Shown: positions 36,714 to 45,990, numbered from the stretch's first letter. The stretch is 64,000 nt of DNA from HK1 sp965204915 (GCA_965204915.1 OZ242023.1:2046001-2110000); one strand, 5' to 3'. Numbers and translations: made by a program. The notes: generated from the sequence alone by a model not told the origin.

Positions 36714-36935
36714 ATGACCGCCAAAGTCCGCTTTTCCGTTACCCTGGACGAACAGGAGTATGACGAGCTCGCCGTCATGGCCCGGAAACACCGGGTCTCC
36801 ATGGCCTGGCTCGTCCGCCACGCCGTCAACGAGTTCTGTGGGCGCTACCGCAGTGAAGAACTTCAGCTTCCACTGCACTTGGCCGGGACACCTCTGCACT
36901 TGGCCGGGACACCTCCCGAATACCGTAGCGCGTGA
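36714..36935 (+). CDS. Small ribbon-helix-helix-like DNA-binding protein
   Basis: A 73-residue protein. KVRFSVTLDEQEYDELAVMA followed by VSMAWLVRHAVNEFC is the ribbon-helix-helix pattern of CopG-like proteins. It ends in a duplicated heptapeptide, LHLAGTP, from a 21-base tandem repeat near 36877-36918. The ATG follows GAGGAT. It is 13 bases upstream of the restriction gene and is a plausible controller of the cassette. Confidence 0.75.
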   Translation: MTAKVRFSVTLDEQEYDELAVMARKHRVSMAWLVRHAVNEFCGRYRSEELQLPLHLAGTPLHLAGTPPEYRSA

Positions 36936-36948
36936 ATGAAGGTCTCCG

Positions 36949-37155
36949 ATGCGGCGTAGCGATCTTCCTTTCGGCAGCGAATTTTCTCCCGTCCGGATCG
37001 ACCTTCCGGTCCTTCTGGAGTTGGCGCATGAACATGGAGCCGACTGGAAGGCTTTCGAGGATGCCGTTCGTGATCGGTATTTCTCTATGCACAAGACTTC
37101 CGACTACAACAAGGGCAAGCTCGCCAACAACACCAAACTTTCCTTACGCCGTTGA
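36949..37155 (+). pseudogene. N-terminal piece of the restriction enzyme gene, frame-broken
   Basis: A 68-codon ORF (MRRSDLPFGSEFSPVRID). It ends in NKGKLANNTKLSLRR, overlapping the next frame by 4 bases. The next frame has no ATG in its first 15 codons and begins TPLIEQIEK. I think the two frames were once one gene and a small deletion or frameshift near 37140 split them. It could also be an independent small subunit. A ribosome site GAAGG precedes the ATG. Confidence 0.5.
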
Positions 37156-37688
37156 TCGAGCAGATCGAGAAACAGACCCGGACCGATCTGCGACCCATGC
37201 TGCGCAAGTCCCTCAAGGCGATCCGCAAGGAGATCGACTCGGGGAATCGCCATATCCGGGGCCTTGCTCTCGAAGCGCTTGCCTTCAAGATCATGCGCCT
37301 TGTCGATTTGACCTACGTGGCTACCCGCCTGCGCGGTGACGTGACCGGAGGAGCAGAGGTCGATCTGGTGTTCGAGAGTGCGCGGCTCGTATTTTCCCGC
37401 TGGCAGGTCCAGTGCAAGAACACCGCCCGCGTGTCTCTCGACGACGTGGCCAAGGAGGTCGGACTCACGCATTTCCTCAAAAGCAACGCCATCGTCATGA
37501 TCTCGACCGGCAGGATCGGCAACGAGGCCCGCCGCTACGCCAACAGGATCATGGCCGACTCCAACCTTTGCATCATCATGGTGGACGGCGACGACCTTGC
37601 TCTTGTCGAGAGCAGGCCGGCCGCGATCGTCGACGTATTCGCCCGGGAGGCCCGTCACGCCATGGATCTGAAAGAGCTCCCTCTATAA
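37152..37688 (+). CDS. Type II restriction endonuclease-like, PD-(D/E)xK, catalytic part
   Basis: A 178-residue frame starting at TTG. The core LEALAFKIMRLVDLTYVATR, then GGAEVDLVF, then WQVQCKN gives E, D and Q-x-K residues of a PD-(D/E)xK nuclease, with an Mrr-like layout. Only 10 bases separate its stop from the methylase GTG, the usual pairing in restriction-modification. If the break with the upstream frame is real, the nuclease may be inactive and only protection retained. Confidence 0.7.
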   Translation: MIEQIEKQTRTDLRPMLRKSLKAIRKEIDSGNRHIRGLALEALAFKIMRLVDLTYVATRLRGDVTGGAEVDLVFESARLVFSRWQVQCKNTARVSLDDVAKEVGLTHFLKSNAIVMISTGRIGNEARRYANRIMADSNLCIIMVDGDDLALVESRPAAIVDVFAREARHAMDLKELPL

Positions 37689-37698
37689 GGAAAATACG

Positions 37699-38844
37699 GT
37701 GTTGGAAAGAACCGGACCGGATTTCAGGACCTTACACGAAACGTCCCTCGGACGGATCATCCACGGCGACAGCGTGGACGTGCTCGCTGCCTGCGCGGAC
37801 GATTCGGTCGATTTGATCATGACGAGCCCGCCTTTCGGGTTGGTCCGCAAGAAGGATTACGGCAACGTCGATGCGGACGAGTACGTCGATTGGTTCAAGC
37901 CCTTTGCCGCGGCATTCCACCGCGTCATGAAGAGCGACGCCAGCTTGGTCATCGACATCGGAGGCGCATGGAACAAGGGCCGTCCTACCAGGAATCTCTA
38001 CCACTTCAAACTCTTGATCATGCTGTGCGAGGAGATCGGATTCCATCTGGCGCAGGATTTCTACTGGTGGAATCCTTCCAAACTTCCGACACCCGCCGAA
38101 TGGGTGACGGTACGCCGCATCCGCGTCAAGGACGCGATCAACACCGTATGGTGGCTGTCGAAGACACCCTGGCCGAAGGCGAGCAACCGCAGGGTCCTCC
38201 AACCCTACAGCCCCAGCATGCAGGAATTGCTGGCCAGGGGCTACAAGGCGAAGAGACGTCCCTCCGGCCACGACATCAGTGACAAGTTCAACACCGACAA
38301 TGGCGCGGCGATTCCGCCCAACCTGATTGCGATTCCCAATACGGAGAGCAACAGCTTCTATCTCCGTTATTGCGAAGAAAAGGGTTTCAAGCCGCATCCC
38401 GCCCGCTTTCCGGCCGAACTGCCCGAATACTTTATCCGCATGCTGACCAATTCCGGCGATCTCGTGGTCGATCCGTTCGCGGGGAGTTGCGTCACCGGTG
38501 AGGTTTGTGAACGCACCATGCGCCGCTGGGTCTGCGTCGAACTTCTTCACGACTACTGCGAGGCCGCTCTTGGCCGCTTTGTCCGCGATCCTCGAACGAC
38601 GGCCAAATCCGCCGCCGCCCCCGAGGATCCGTCCAACTATTACCGGCTGCCCCGTCCCGGCATCCTGTGGAACGGGGAGGACGACGATTGGCTGCCGGAG
38701 GACGGCGGCAGGAACCGGCGCCTGAAGCGGAAAGAGACCTGGACCGGGGAATCGGAACGTCCAAAGCCGGATTCCGTCGACTGCGACGCTTCTGCCAGCC
38801 TGGCCGGATACTCATCGAGACAAAGGGAGCTGGATTATCGGTAA
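37699..38844 (+). CDS. Site-specific DNA methyltransferase (beta-class, N4-cytosine/N6-adenine)
   Basis: A 381-residue methyltransferase. The catalytic motif TSPPFGL is near residue 41 and the SAM-binding motif DPFAGSCVTGEV near residue 258, the beta-class order. S/D-P-P-F occurs in enzymes making N4-methylcytosine, but adenine methylation cannot be excluded. Starts at GTG with AAGGAAAA upstream. Its TAA overlaps the start of the amidohydrolase gene. Partner of the nuclease just upstream. Confidence 0.88.
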   Translation: MLERTGPDFRTLHETSLGRIIHGDSVDVLAACADDSVDLIMTSPPFGLVRKKDYGNVDADEYVDWFKPFAAAFHRVMKSDASLVIDIGGAWNKGRPTRNLYHFKLLIMLCEEIGFHLAQDFYWWNPSKLPTPAEWVTVRRIRVKDAINTVWWLSKTPWPKASNRRVLQPYSPSMQELLARGYKAKRRPSGHDISDKFNTDNGAAIPPNLIAIPNTESNSFYLRYCEEKGFKPHPARFPAELPEYFIRMLTNSGDLVVDPFAGSCVTGEVCERTMRRWVCVELLHDYCEAALGRFVRDPRTTAKSAAAPEDPSNYYRLPRPGILWNGEDDDWLPEDGGRNRRLKRKETWTGESERPKPDSVDCDASASLAGYSSRQRELDYR

Positions 38845-39821
38845 TGGGGCCGATGGACTGCGACCGGAAGGGTCTCGACGAGGCCCGCGGGGGCGGCGAA
38901 CCCGTCATCGACGCCCATCAACACTTCTGGGACCTCGACCGGAACTACCATCCGTGGCTCTGCGACGAGCCGCCGGTCGAAAGCCGGCATGGCGACTATC
39001 GCGCCATCCGGCGCAGCTACCTGCCGGACGACTATCTCCGGGACCGCAATGGTCATCGCATCGCCGGATCGGTGTACGTGGAAGCGGAATGGAATCCGGC
39101 GGACCCGCTGGGAGAAACCGCCTGGGTGGAAACGATCGCGGACGCGACGGGATTTCCCACCGTGATCGTGGCCCAGGCGTGGCTCGCCCGTCCCGACGCG
39201 GACGCGGTTCTGGCCGGACAGGCGCAGTACCCACGGGTACGGGGGGTGCGCGAGAAGCCCGTCGTCGCCTCGCATCCGGACCGGATGGTCTCCGGCGTTC
39301 CGGGCTCGATGAGCGATCCGGTCTGGCAGGAGGGCTACGCGCGACTGGAATCCTGTGGACTGTCCTTCGACCTCCAGGCGCCGTTCTGGCACCTCCACGA
39401 GGCCCGCGCCCTCGCCGAGCGTTTCCCCTCGATACCGATCATTCTGAACCATACCGGACTTCCCAACGTCCGGACCCCGGAAGGTCTTTCCGCCTGGCGC
39501 GAGGGTCTGCGCACCCTCGCCGGGGCGCCGAACACGGCGGTCAAGATCTCGGGGCTTGGGGAGCCCCACCTGCCCCCATGGTCGGTGCCCGTCCATCGGG
39601 ACGTGGTGCTGGAGACCATCGACGTCTTCGGGGTGGACCGCTGCATGTTCGGCAGCAACTATCCGGTGGATCGGCTCTACGCGCCTTTCCACACCATCAT
39701 GGACGGATTTGCCGAGATCACCCGCCGCTTCTCGGCCTCGGAGCGGCGCATGATGTTTTGCGGGAACGCGATGCGGTGGTATCGAATCGCCCCCGAGGAC
39801 CTGGTTGAACACAATGGTTGA
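38844..39821 (+). CDS. Amidohydrolase-2 family metal-dependent hydrolase
   Basis: A 325-residue TIM-barrel hydrolase. The N-terminal metal motif is IDAHQHFWD (residues 22-30), a mid-barrel His lies in IILNHTGLP, and a late Asp-type segment lies in CMFGSNYPVDRL. This is the layout of fuconolactonase and 2-pyrone-4,6-dicarboxylate lactonase relatives. It probably opens a lactone ring. The ATG overlaps the methylase stop (TAATG), though the two are unlikely to be functionally linked. Confidence 0.87.
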   Translation: MGPMDCDRKGLDEARGGGEPVIDAHQHFWDLDRNYHPWLCDEPPVESRHGDYRAIRRSYLPDDYLRDRNGHRIAGSVYVEAEWNPADPLGETAWVETIADATGFPTVIVAQAWLARPDADAVLAGQAQYPRVRGVREKPVVASHPDRMVSGVPGSMSDPVWQEGYARLESCGLSFDLQAPFWHLHEARALAERFPSIPIILNHTGLPNVRTPEGLSAWREGLRTLAGAPNTAVKISGLGEPHLPPWSVPVHRDVVLETIDVFGVDRCMFGSNYPVDRLYAPFHTIMDGFAEITRRFSASERRMMFCGNAMRWYRIAPEDLVEHNG

Positions 39822-39890
39822 ACACAAGGGGACGGATGAAGGAGAGGAGGGCGGTTCGTCGCACTTCATCGCCTCGGGCAGGACACGTGG

Positions 39891-40388
39891 ATGAACGATC
39901 CCGGCGAGACGCGAAAATCGAAGTCGCAGCGCAAGCGCGAGTCGCTCGCGCTCCAGGCGCTCGGCGAGTCGCTGGCGGCCCTGCCCCCGAGCGATCTCGC
40001 CCGAATCCCCTTGTGGCCGGATCTCGAAGCCGCGGTAGGCGATGCGCGCGGGCTCGAACGCGCCGCGCTACGGCGGCAGATCCGCTACATCGGGCGCCTG
40101 CTCCGGGAAGGCGACGCCGAGCCCGTCGCGCGGGCCCTGGACACGGTGCAGCGCCCCGGCCGGCGCGAGGCCGCGCGCCACCGCCGGCTCGAACGGCTGC
40201 GCGACGCGCTCCTTGCCGGGGACGGCGAGGCATTCGATCGCATCCGCGAGGCGATGCCGCATCCTGATTTCCGGAAGCTGCGGCAGCTCGTGGCCGCCGC
40301 GCGGCGCGAGCGGGAGGAGGGCGCTCCGGGGGATCCGGGCGCGCGGCGACTGTTCCGTTTTCTCAGAGACGGTGGGCTCGAAGGTTGA
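39891..40388 (+). CDS. darP: DarP/YjgA (DUF615), ribosome-associated assembly factor
   Basis: A 165-residue, highly charged helical protein. An N-terminal KSKSQRKRESLALQALGESL and a central RRQIRYIGRLLR are signature segments of DarP, which acts in late 50S subunit assembly. The length fits the family. This family is known from beta- and gammaproteobacteria and is the best single clue to the host. The ATG is preceded by GGCAGGACACGTGG. Confidence 0.92.
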   Translation: MNDPGETRKSKSQRKRESLALQALGESLAALPPSDLARIPLWPDLEAAVGDARGLERAALRRQIRYIGRLLREGDAEPVARALDTVQRPGRREAARHRRLERLRDALLAGDGEAFDRIREAMPHPDFRKLRQLVAAARREREEGAPGDPGARRLFRFLRDGGLEG

Positions 40389-40671
40389 GTGCGGAATCCA
40401 TGCCGGTCGGTGGCTCGACCGATCGGAGCCTCGCGATGGACGAGTGCGGCAACCGGACACCGGCCGTCCATCGAGCCGGGTACGAATGGATCCGGGCCGA
40501 CGATGCGGACGTGGCGGCGGGCTTCGTGCGGCATATCGCCGCCGGCATCGGGCTGGACGACCCGCGCCACCGTGTCCGCCCGGAGGCGGCCCGGGCGGAC
40601 ACGGCTCAGGCGGAGGCGGCCCGGGCGGACACGGCTCAGGCGGAGGCGGCCCGGGCGGACGCGGCGCAGGC
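40389..40671. other. Region between convergent darP and the RND gene
   Basis: Holds the 30-base repeat. One plus-strand frame from 40385 shows third-position GC bias (RAGYEWIRADDADVAAGFVR) and reads through the repeat as AARADTAQAE units, then runs antisense into the RND gene. I do not call it a gene. No clear terminator hairpin was found. Confidence 0.4.
40581..40670. repeat. 30-bp tandem repeat, three copies
   Basis: The unit, beginning CGGAGGCGGCCCGGGCGGAC, repeats at 40581, 40611 and 40641. The first two copies are identical, the third slightly changed. It ends 2 bases before the RND stop codon. Confidence 0.92.
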
Positions 40672-43600
40672 TCAACCCGTTTCCGCCGCCGTGTGCGCCG
40701 CCGGCCTCTCCCACCGCGTCGCCACCGCCTCGTGCAGGCACAGCAGCGCCGGCACCAGCAGCAGCACCAGGAACGTGGCCACCCCGAGGCCGAACGCGAT
40801 CGACACCGCCATCGGGATCAGGAACTGCGCCTGCAGCGAGGTCTCGAACATCAGCGGCGTCAGGCCCCCGATGGTGGTCAGCGAGGTCAGCAGCACCGCC
40901 CGCAGCCGCAGGCAGGCCGCCTCCACGATCGCCTCGCGCCACGGCGTCCCGGACTGCTTCAGCTCCTTGTAGGAGACGACCAGGATGATCGAGTCGTTGA
41001 CCACGATGCCGGCCAGCCCGAACAGCCCGAACATCGACAGGATGGTGAGATCGATGCCCAGCAGCCAGTGGCCGAAGATGGCGCCGATGAGCCCGAAGGG
41101 GATCACCGACATCACCACCAGCGGCCAGCCGTAGGAGGCGAAGATGAAGGCCAGCACCAGGTAGATCAGCGCGAGGCCGAGCACCGCGCCCAGGATCATG
41201 TCGCCCACGGTCTCGCTCTGGCTCGCCTGCTGGCCTCCCAACCCCCACTGGACGCCGTGGCGCTCGACGATCGCGGGCAGCGGCCCGGCATGGAGATCCG
41301 CCATCACCGCGTTGCTGCTGTTGACGGACGGGTCCACGTCCGCGGAGACCCGCACCGCCAGCCGTCCGTTGTGGTGGCGCAGGACGTCGAAGCCCCTTCT
41401 CGGCTCGATCTCGACCACGGAGGGCAACGGAATGCTGCCGCCGTCGGGCAGGGCGACGGAGAGGTTGCCGAGGCTCGCGAGATCGTGGCGCTCCTCGTCG
41501 GGCAGGACCACGCGGACCTCCAGCTCCTCGCCCTCGTGCTGGAAGATCTGCGCGAGGCGCCCGTCGTAGGCGGCACGAAGCTGCTCGCCCACGCTGGCCA
41601 CGGTCAGCCCCAGTGCGCTCCCTTGCGGGGTCAGCCGGTAGACGAGCTGCTCCTGTCCGAAGGGCAGGTCGTCCCCGATGCCGCCCACCCCGGGCACCGT
41701 GGCCAGGGTCGAGGCCAGCTCCAGGGCGGCGGCCTTGAGGGCGCCGGCGTCGTCTCCGCTCAAGCTCACGACGATGTCCCGCCCCGACGGCCCGTCGCGC
41801 TGCTCGACCAGCGACAGCGATTCGATGCCGGGCGGCGGCTCGATGCGCTCGCGCCAGGCGGCGATGAGCGCGGGGTTGCGGATGTCGCGCCGGTCGGGCT
41901 CGACGAGCTCCACCATCAGGTCCGCGGACTGGTCGCCGATGTCCGCGACCGTGGCCTTGACCAGCGTTTCTCCGAAGTGCGCCTCCGTCTCCCGCAGCGC
42001 GTCCGTCAGGCGCGTGACGAAACCCTCCACCCGGGCCGGCGGGGTCCCGGAGATGAATTTCGCCTCGGCGGTCACGATGGCGGTCTCCGGCGAGGGGAAC
42101 AGGTGGAACGCGAGCCGCTCGCTCCGGATCAGCCCCACGGCGAGCAGCAGCGCGGCGAGCGCGCAGCTCAGCACCGTCCAGGGCTGGCCCACGGCGGCCG
42201 TCACCAGGGGCCGGAAGATACGCTCGCGGAAGCGCTCGAACCCCCGGTCGAACGTGCGGCGGACCGTCCCCGGCTCCTTTCCCGAGATGCGCCGGAACCC
42301 GTGGGACAGATGCCCCGGCAGGACCAGGAAGCTCTCCACCAGGGACGCGAGGATCACGCAGATCACCACCACGGGGATGTCGAACAGGACCGTGCCCAGC
42401 GTGCCGCCCACCAGCAGCAGCGGAAAGAATGCGGCGATGGTGGTGAGCGACGACGACAGCACCGGCGCGAGCATCCGCCGGGCGCCGGCCTCGGCCGAGG
42501 CGAGGGGGTCCGTGCCGCGCTGGTACTGCGCGAGCGCGTCCTCCCCCACCACGATCGCGTCGTCCACGATGATGCCCAGCGTGATGATGAGCGCCATCAG
42601 GCTCACCATGTTGATGCTGCCGCCCATCGCCCAGAGCGCCCCCAGCGCGGCCATGAACGAGACCGGGATCCCCACCGTCACCCAGAACGCGACCCGCCCG
42701 TTGAGGAACAGGAACAGCACCGCCACCACCAGCACCAGGCCGGTCGCGCCGTTCTCGACCAGCAGCAGGGTGCGCTTGCGTATCTGCTCCCAGGACTCGT
42801 CGAAGCTGGACACCTCGACGCCGGGCGGCCACCGGCCGCTCTGCTCGTCGAGCCAGTCGTGCAGGATGCGGGCCGATTCGAGGCTGCTCGATCCCCTCGC
42901 GCGGCTGAGCAGCAGGCTGACCGCGGGACGGCCGCGGCCATCGAGGACGGTGCGGGCCCCGGAGCCGCGGGGGCGCCGCTCGACGGTCGCCACGTCACCC
43001 AGGGTGACGAGCCGGCCGTTGTCGTCGGAGAGCAACGGCAGGTCCTCGAACCCGATCTCGCGCCGTTGCTGCTCCAATGCGCGGAGCTGCTTCGACACCC
43101 CGCCGCGGCCGACGTTGCCGGCCGGGAGGTCGAGGCTCAGGGCCGCCACCCGGCGGGCGATCTCGGCCAGCGAGGTGTCGAGCTCGCGCAACGCGGCGGA
43201 CGGCACCTGGATGGCGATCTCCTCGGGCGGCAGGCCGCCGATGTCGATCCTGGCGATGCCGCGTTCGAGCAGCTCGCGCTCGATGCGGCGCACGATGGGG
43301 CGCAGGCTGTGCCGGTCGGGGCCGGTGACCAGCAGCCGGGCCACCGGCTCGTGGCGGACGGCGCGCGCGATCACCGGCTCCTCGGCGGTGGCCGGCAGGT
43401 TGCGGATCGACGCGACCCGCTCCTTCACCTCTTCGAGGGCCTGCACCATGTCGGTGCCCCCCTCGTACTTCAAGGAGAGCTGCGCCGACCCCTGGCGCGA
43501 CGAGGAGGTCACCTCCTTCAGGCCGCCGAGGTTCAGCAGCTCCCGCTCCAGCGGGGCGGTGATCGCCGCCTCGACGTCCTCCGCCGTCGCGCCGGTCCAG

Positions 43601-43812
43601 ATCATCCGCACGGTGACGCTGTCGATGTCGAAATCCGGGTAGAACTGCACGTTCAACCGGGTGAGGGCGGCGGCCCCGACGAGCAGCATGATCGCCATCA
43701 GGAGGTTGCAGGCGACGGGGTGGCGCGCGAACGCCTCGAGCAACCCCGCCCGGGAGGCCGCCGCCCGGGAGGCGGGGGCAGGGGAGGCGGGAGATCCGGG
43801 AGGTGTGGTCAT
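40672..43812 (-). CDS. RND-family efflux transporter, AcrB-like
   Basis: A 1046-residue inner-membrane RND pump, family length. It has the AcrB-type N-terminus with a first helix NLLMAIMLLVGAAAL. The proton-relay region of helix 4 is in LGIIVDDAIVVGEDAL, and matching helices appear in the second half (GIVVNDSIILVV). No membrane-fusion protein or outer-membrane gene is next to it. Its ATG overlaps the stop of the toroid protein gene (ATGA), so the two are co-translated. It could export a product made nearby; that is inference. Confidence 0.9.
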   Translation of the reverse strand: MTTPPGSPASPAPASRAAASRAGLLEAFARHPVACNLLMAIMLLVGAAALTRLNVQFYPDFDIDSVTVRMIWTGATAEDVEAAITAPLERELLNLGGLKEVTSSSRQGSAQLSLKYEGGTDMVQALEEVKERVASIRNLPATAEEPVIARAVRHEPVARLLVTGPDRHSLRPIVRRIERELLERGIARIDIGGLPPEEIAIQVPSAALRELDTSLAEIARRVAALSLDLPAGNVGRGGVSKQLRALEQQRREIGFEDLPLLSDDNGRLVTLGDVATVERRPRGSGARTVLDGRGRPAVSLLLSRARGSSSLESARILHDWLDEQSGRWPPGVEVSSFDESWEQIRKRTLLLVENGATGLVLVVAVLFLFLNGRVAFWVTVGIPVSFMAALGALWAMGGSINMVSLMALIITLGIIVDDAIVVGEDALAQYQRGTDPLASAEAGARRMLAPVLSSSLTTIAAFFPLLLVGGTLGTVLFDIPVVVICVILASLVESFLVLPGHLSHGFRRISGKEPGTVRRTFDRGFERFRERIFRPLVTAAVGQPWTVLSCALAALLLAVGLIRSERLAFHLFPSPETAIVTAEAKFISGTPPARVEGFVTRLTDALRETEAHFGETLVKATVADIGDQSADLMVELVEPDRRDIRNPALIAAWRERIEPPPGIESLSLVEQRDGPSGRDIVVSLSGDDAGALKAAALELASTLATVPGVGGIGDDLPFGQEQLVYRLTPQGSALGLTVASVGEQLRAAYDGRLAQIFQHEGEELEVRVVLPDEERHDLASLGNLSVALPDGGSIPLPSVVEIEPRRGFDVLRHHNGRLAVRVSADVDPSVNSSNAVMADLHAGPLPAIVERHGVQWGLGGQQASQSETVGDMILGAVLGLALIYLVLAFIFASYGWPLVVMSVIPFGLIGAIFGHWLLGIDLTILSMFGLFGLAGIVVNDSIILVVSYKELKQSGTPWREAIVEAACLRLRAVLLTSLTTIGGLTPLMFETSLQAQFLIPMAVSIAFGLGVATFLVLLLVPALLCLHEAVATRWERPAAHTAAETG

Positions 43813-44903
43813 TCGCGCCGGACGGCCCGGGGCGCCTGGGAGCGGCCCGCATCGGGCGGTTCCCGCCGCTCGTCCGCCTCGGGGTCCGCCGGGAAGGGGA
43901 TCGACCGGACCAGGGCCTCGATGCACGATGCGGTGTCGAGCATCGCGGAGGCGAATCCCACGTGGGGCGGTCTCGGCGGCAGGGGGCCTTGCCAGAAGAG
44001 GCACCCCGGCCAGCTTCCGTCCGGCCGTTGCCGGCCCAGGATCCGCTCGACCGTGGCCCACAGCGCCTCCCCCTCCGGCGGAGCGCCGAGGAGGTGCAGG
44101 GCGGAGAGGGCGCGCGCGGTGCGCAACGTGTCGCCGTACCCGCCGTCCGGGCCGCGCCGGGCCCGGTGCCGGTCCGCGAGCACGGCCCCGAGGTCCTGGA
44201 ACGCGGGCACGCCCCGCTGGCGGGCGCGGGCCATGGCGTCGTAGAGGTCCAGGACGTCGGGGTAGTAATGGGAGGTTCCCTCCGCATTCCCCTCCCTGGC
44301 CAGGCCGGCGAGCCACTCCGCCGCCTTCTCGCCCGGAGCGTTCCGGCCCTGGAAGGCGAGATAGCCGACGACGTTGGCGTTCACCACGCTGTCCGCGACG
44401 TTGGATTCGGCAGGGGGGGCGATCCAGGTCCTGAACCTTCCCCGCTCGTCCTGCGTCTTGCGCAGGAAGGGGAGGTTCATGCCGAACAGCACCCAGGGGT
44501 GCCGCGCCACCGCCTGGGAGCAGAGGCTGAAGCTGTCGAGATCGTTCGGGAGGGTCGGCCAGTAGCGCCATACGCCCGGATAGCGCATGGATCGGGCGAT
44601 GAACCCCCCGGCCCGGCTCCGGAGCGAACGGGATCGGGGGTCGTCGCAGGCGGCCAGGGTGAGCGCGCCGAGGGCGGCCACGAAGGGGGGCGTCTCCTCT
44701 TCCGCGGGCCCCGTGAGCTCCAGGTTCCGGTACATCCACGACGTCCACGCCCCGTCGGGACGGATGGAGGCCTCGAGAAAGCCGAGCCCCCGGTCCACGG
44801 CGTCACGCACCGCTTCGCGGAGTCGTGGCGGGGCAGGGGCGGCATGGCCGGCATGGCCGCTGGGCGAGGGGCCGATGGCGGGAGATCCGGTGGTTTTCTG
44901 CAT
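43809..44903 (-). CDS. Alpha/alpha-toroid (terpenoid-cyclase/prenyltransferase-like) protein
   Basis: A 364-residue protein. Repeated tryptophan- and glycine-rich helical segments (LGFLEASIRPDGAWTSWMY, ILGRQRPDGSWPG, GPDGGYGDTLRTARAL) are typical of squalene-cyclase and prenyltransferase-type toroids. I do not see a cyclase DxDD motif, so it may be a binding protein, not an enzyme. It is transcribed away from the peptide-export operon across a 180-base divergent region, and overlaps the RND gene. No good ribosome site precedes the ATG. Role in the peptide pathway is only suggested by position. Confidence 0.65.
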   Translation of the reverse strand: MQKTTGSPAIGPSPSGHAGHAAPAPPRLREAVRDAVDRGLGFLEASIRPDGAWTSWMYRNLELTGPAEEETPPFVAALGALTLAACDDPRSRSLRSRAGGFIARSMRYPGVWRYWPTLPNDLDSFSLCSQAVARHPWVLFGMNLPFLRKTQDERGRFRTWIAPPAESNVADSVVNANVVGYLAFQGRNAPGEKAAEWLAGLAREGNAEGTSHYYPDVLDLYDAMARARQRGVPAFQDLGAVLADRHRARRGPDGGYGDTLRTARALSALHLLGAPPEGEALWATVERILGRQRPDGSWPGCLFWQGPLPPRPPHVGFASAMLDTASCIEALVRSIPFPADPEADERREPPDAGRSQAPRAVRRE

Positions 44904-45084
44904 GGCGGCGCAAGCGTTGCGTTTGGAATATGATTGGTATGACTATATGCGGGTATACTGTCCGCGTACAGCTTGCCGGGCTCGGGGGAGCCGGGAACCG
45001 TCCGCTCTGCCGATCATGGTATCGTGGCCGGCGTACCGGTCCTGCAAGGTCGATGCCTCGAAACCGCCGGGGAGGTACAGCAGC

Positions 45085-45990
45085 TTGTTCTTCCAAAGCA
45101 AGATCTTCAGGGAGGAGTCGGTCGCGCGCCGGGCCCGGCCGGACCCCCTCGACGAACGGCTCCAGGTCACGGCGCCCCACGAGTGGATGGTGCTGGCCGG
45201 GCTCGGGCTGTCGCTGCTCGCGTTCCTCGCCTGGGGGACGTTCGGGAGCGTGCAACGCCACTTCTCGACCAAGGCGGTGCTGGTCCAGCCGGGCGAACGC
45301 TACGCCGTGGTGTCCCCCGTGTCCGGCAACGTCGTCGAGAAGCTGGCCGAGGTCGGGGACACCCTCGAGGCGGGGCAGGCGATCGCCCGGGTCCGCTTGC
45401 CGGAGGCGGTGCGGGAGGCCCGGATCACGCAGAGGCTCCTCGCCGCCGTCGAGGACGGGTTGCAGCACCGCGAAGGCGCCGCCGCCACCCTCCGGAAGGA
45501 TCTGCTCGCGGCGGCCCGGAACGAGCTCGAAGAGATCGAGATCCTCGCCGGGGAATCGATCGTCGCTCCGCATGGGGGGCGGCTCGTGGCGCACCGTGTG
45601 GTTCCGGGCCAGCCGGTGCGCGCCGGAGAGACGGTCGCCCAGATCCGGGGCGGATCCGAAGGCGCCTGGCAGGCGCTGGCCTTCGTATCGCCGCGAGACG
45701 CCGGAACGCTCGCCCCGGACATGGATGCGCAAGTGCTGGTGGCGCTGCCCGGACGGCCGGATCCGATCGCGCTGGACGCCCGCGTGCTGGAGGTCTCCCC
45801 CCGGCCGGTCGCGGCCCCCGAATGGCTTGCCGACTTCGGCCTCTCGACGTCCGCCCCTTCGCACCTGCTTCGCCTGGTGCTGGACGATCCGCCCCGCCCG
45901 CCGCCCGCCGACGGTGCGGGCGGGCTCGCGCGGATCGTGTTGGGGAGGCAGTCCCCCGCGGCCCTGCTGGTTGCGGGCGGGGGCGGCTGA
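45085..45990 (+). CDS. NHLP-type peptide export membrane-fusion protein (HlyD-like)
   Basis: A 301-residue periplasmic adaptor. One N-terminal membrane segment (VLAGLGLSLLAFLAWGTFG), then a biotinyl-lipoyl-like half, AVVSPVSGNVVEKLAEVGD, then a long helix and the second half, IVAPHGGRLVAHRVVPGQPV. This matches the HlyD-like member of NHLP bacteriocin export operons. I place the start at TTG, as GGGGAGG lies 9 bases upstream; an ATG at 45016 would add 23 residues. Divergent promoter elements probably lie between 44904 and 45015, where a TATACT occurs at 44954-44959. Confidence 0.82.
   Translation: MFFQSKIFREESVARRARPDPLDERLQVTAPHEWMVLAGLGLSLLAFLAWGTFGSVQRHFSTKAVLVQPGERYAVVSPVSGNVVEKLAEVGDTLEAGQAIARVRLPEAVREARITQRLLAAVEDGLQHREGAAATLRKDLLAAARNELEEIEILAGESIVAPHGGRLVAHRVVPGQPVRAGETVAQIRGGSEGAWQALAFVSPRDAGTLAPDMDAQVLVALPGRPDPIALDARVLEVSPRPVAAPEWLADFGLSTSAPSHLLRLVLDDPPRPPPADGAGGLARIVLGRQSPAALLVAGGGG

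Noticed and set aside
40042..44244. A 1400-codon plus-strand frame
   Set aside because: Antisense to the RND pump and toroid genes; composition is Arg/His/Gln-rich with no domain.
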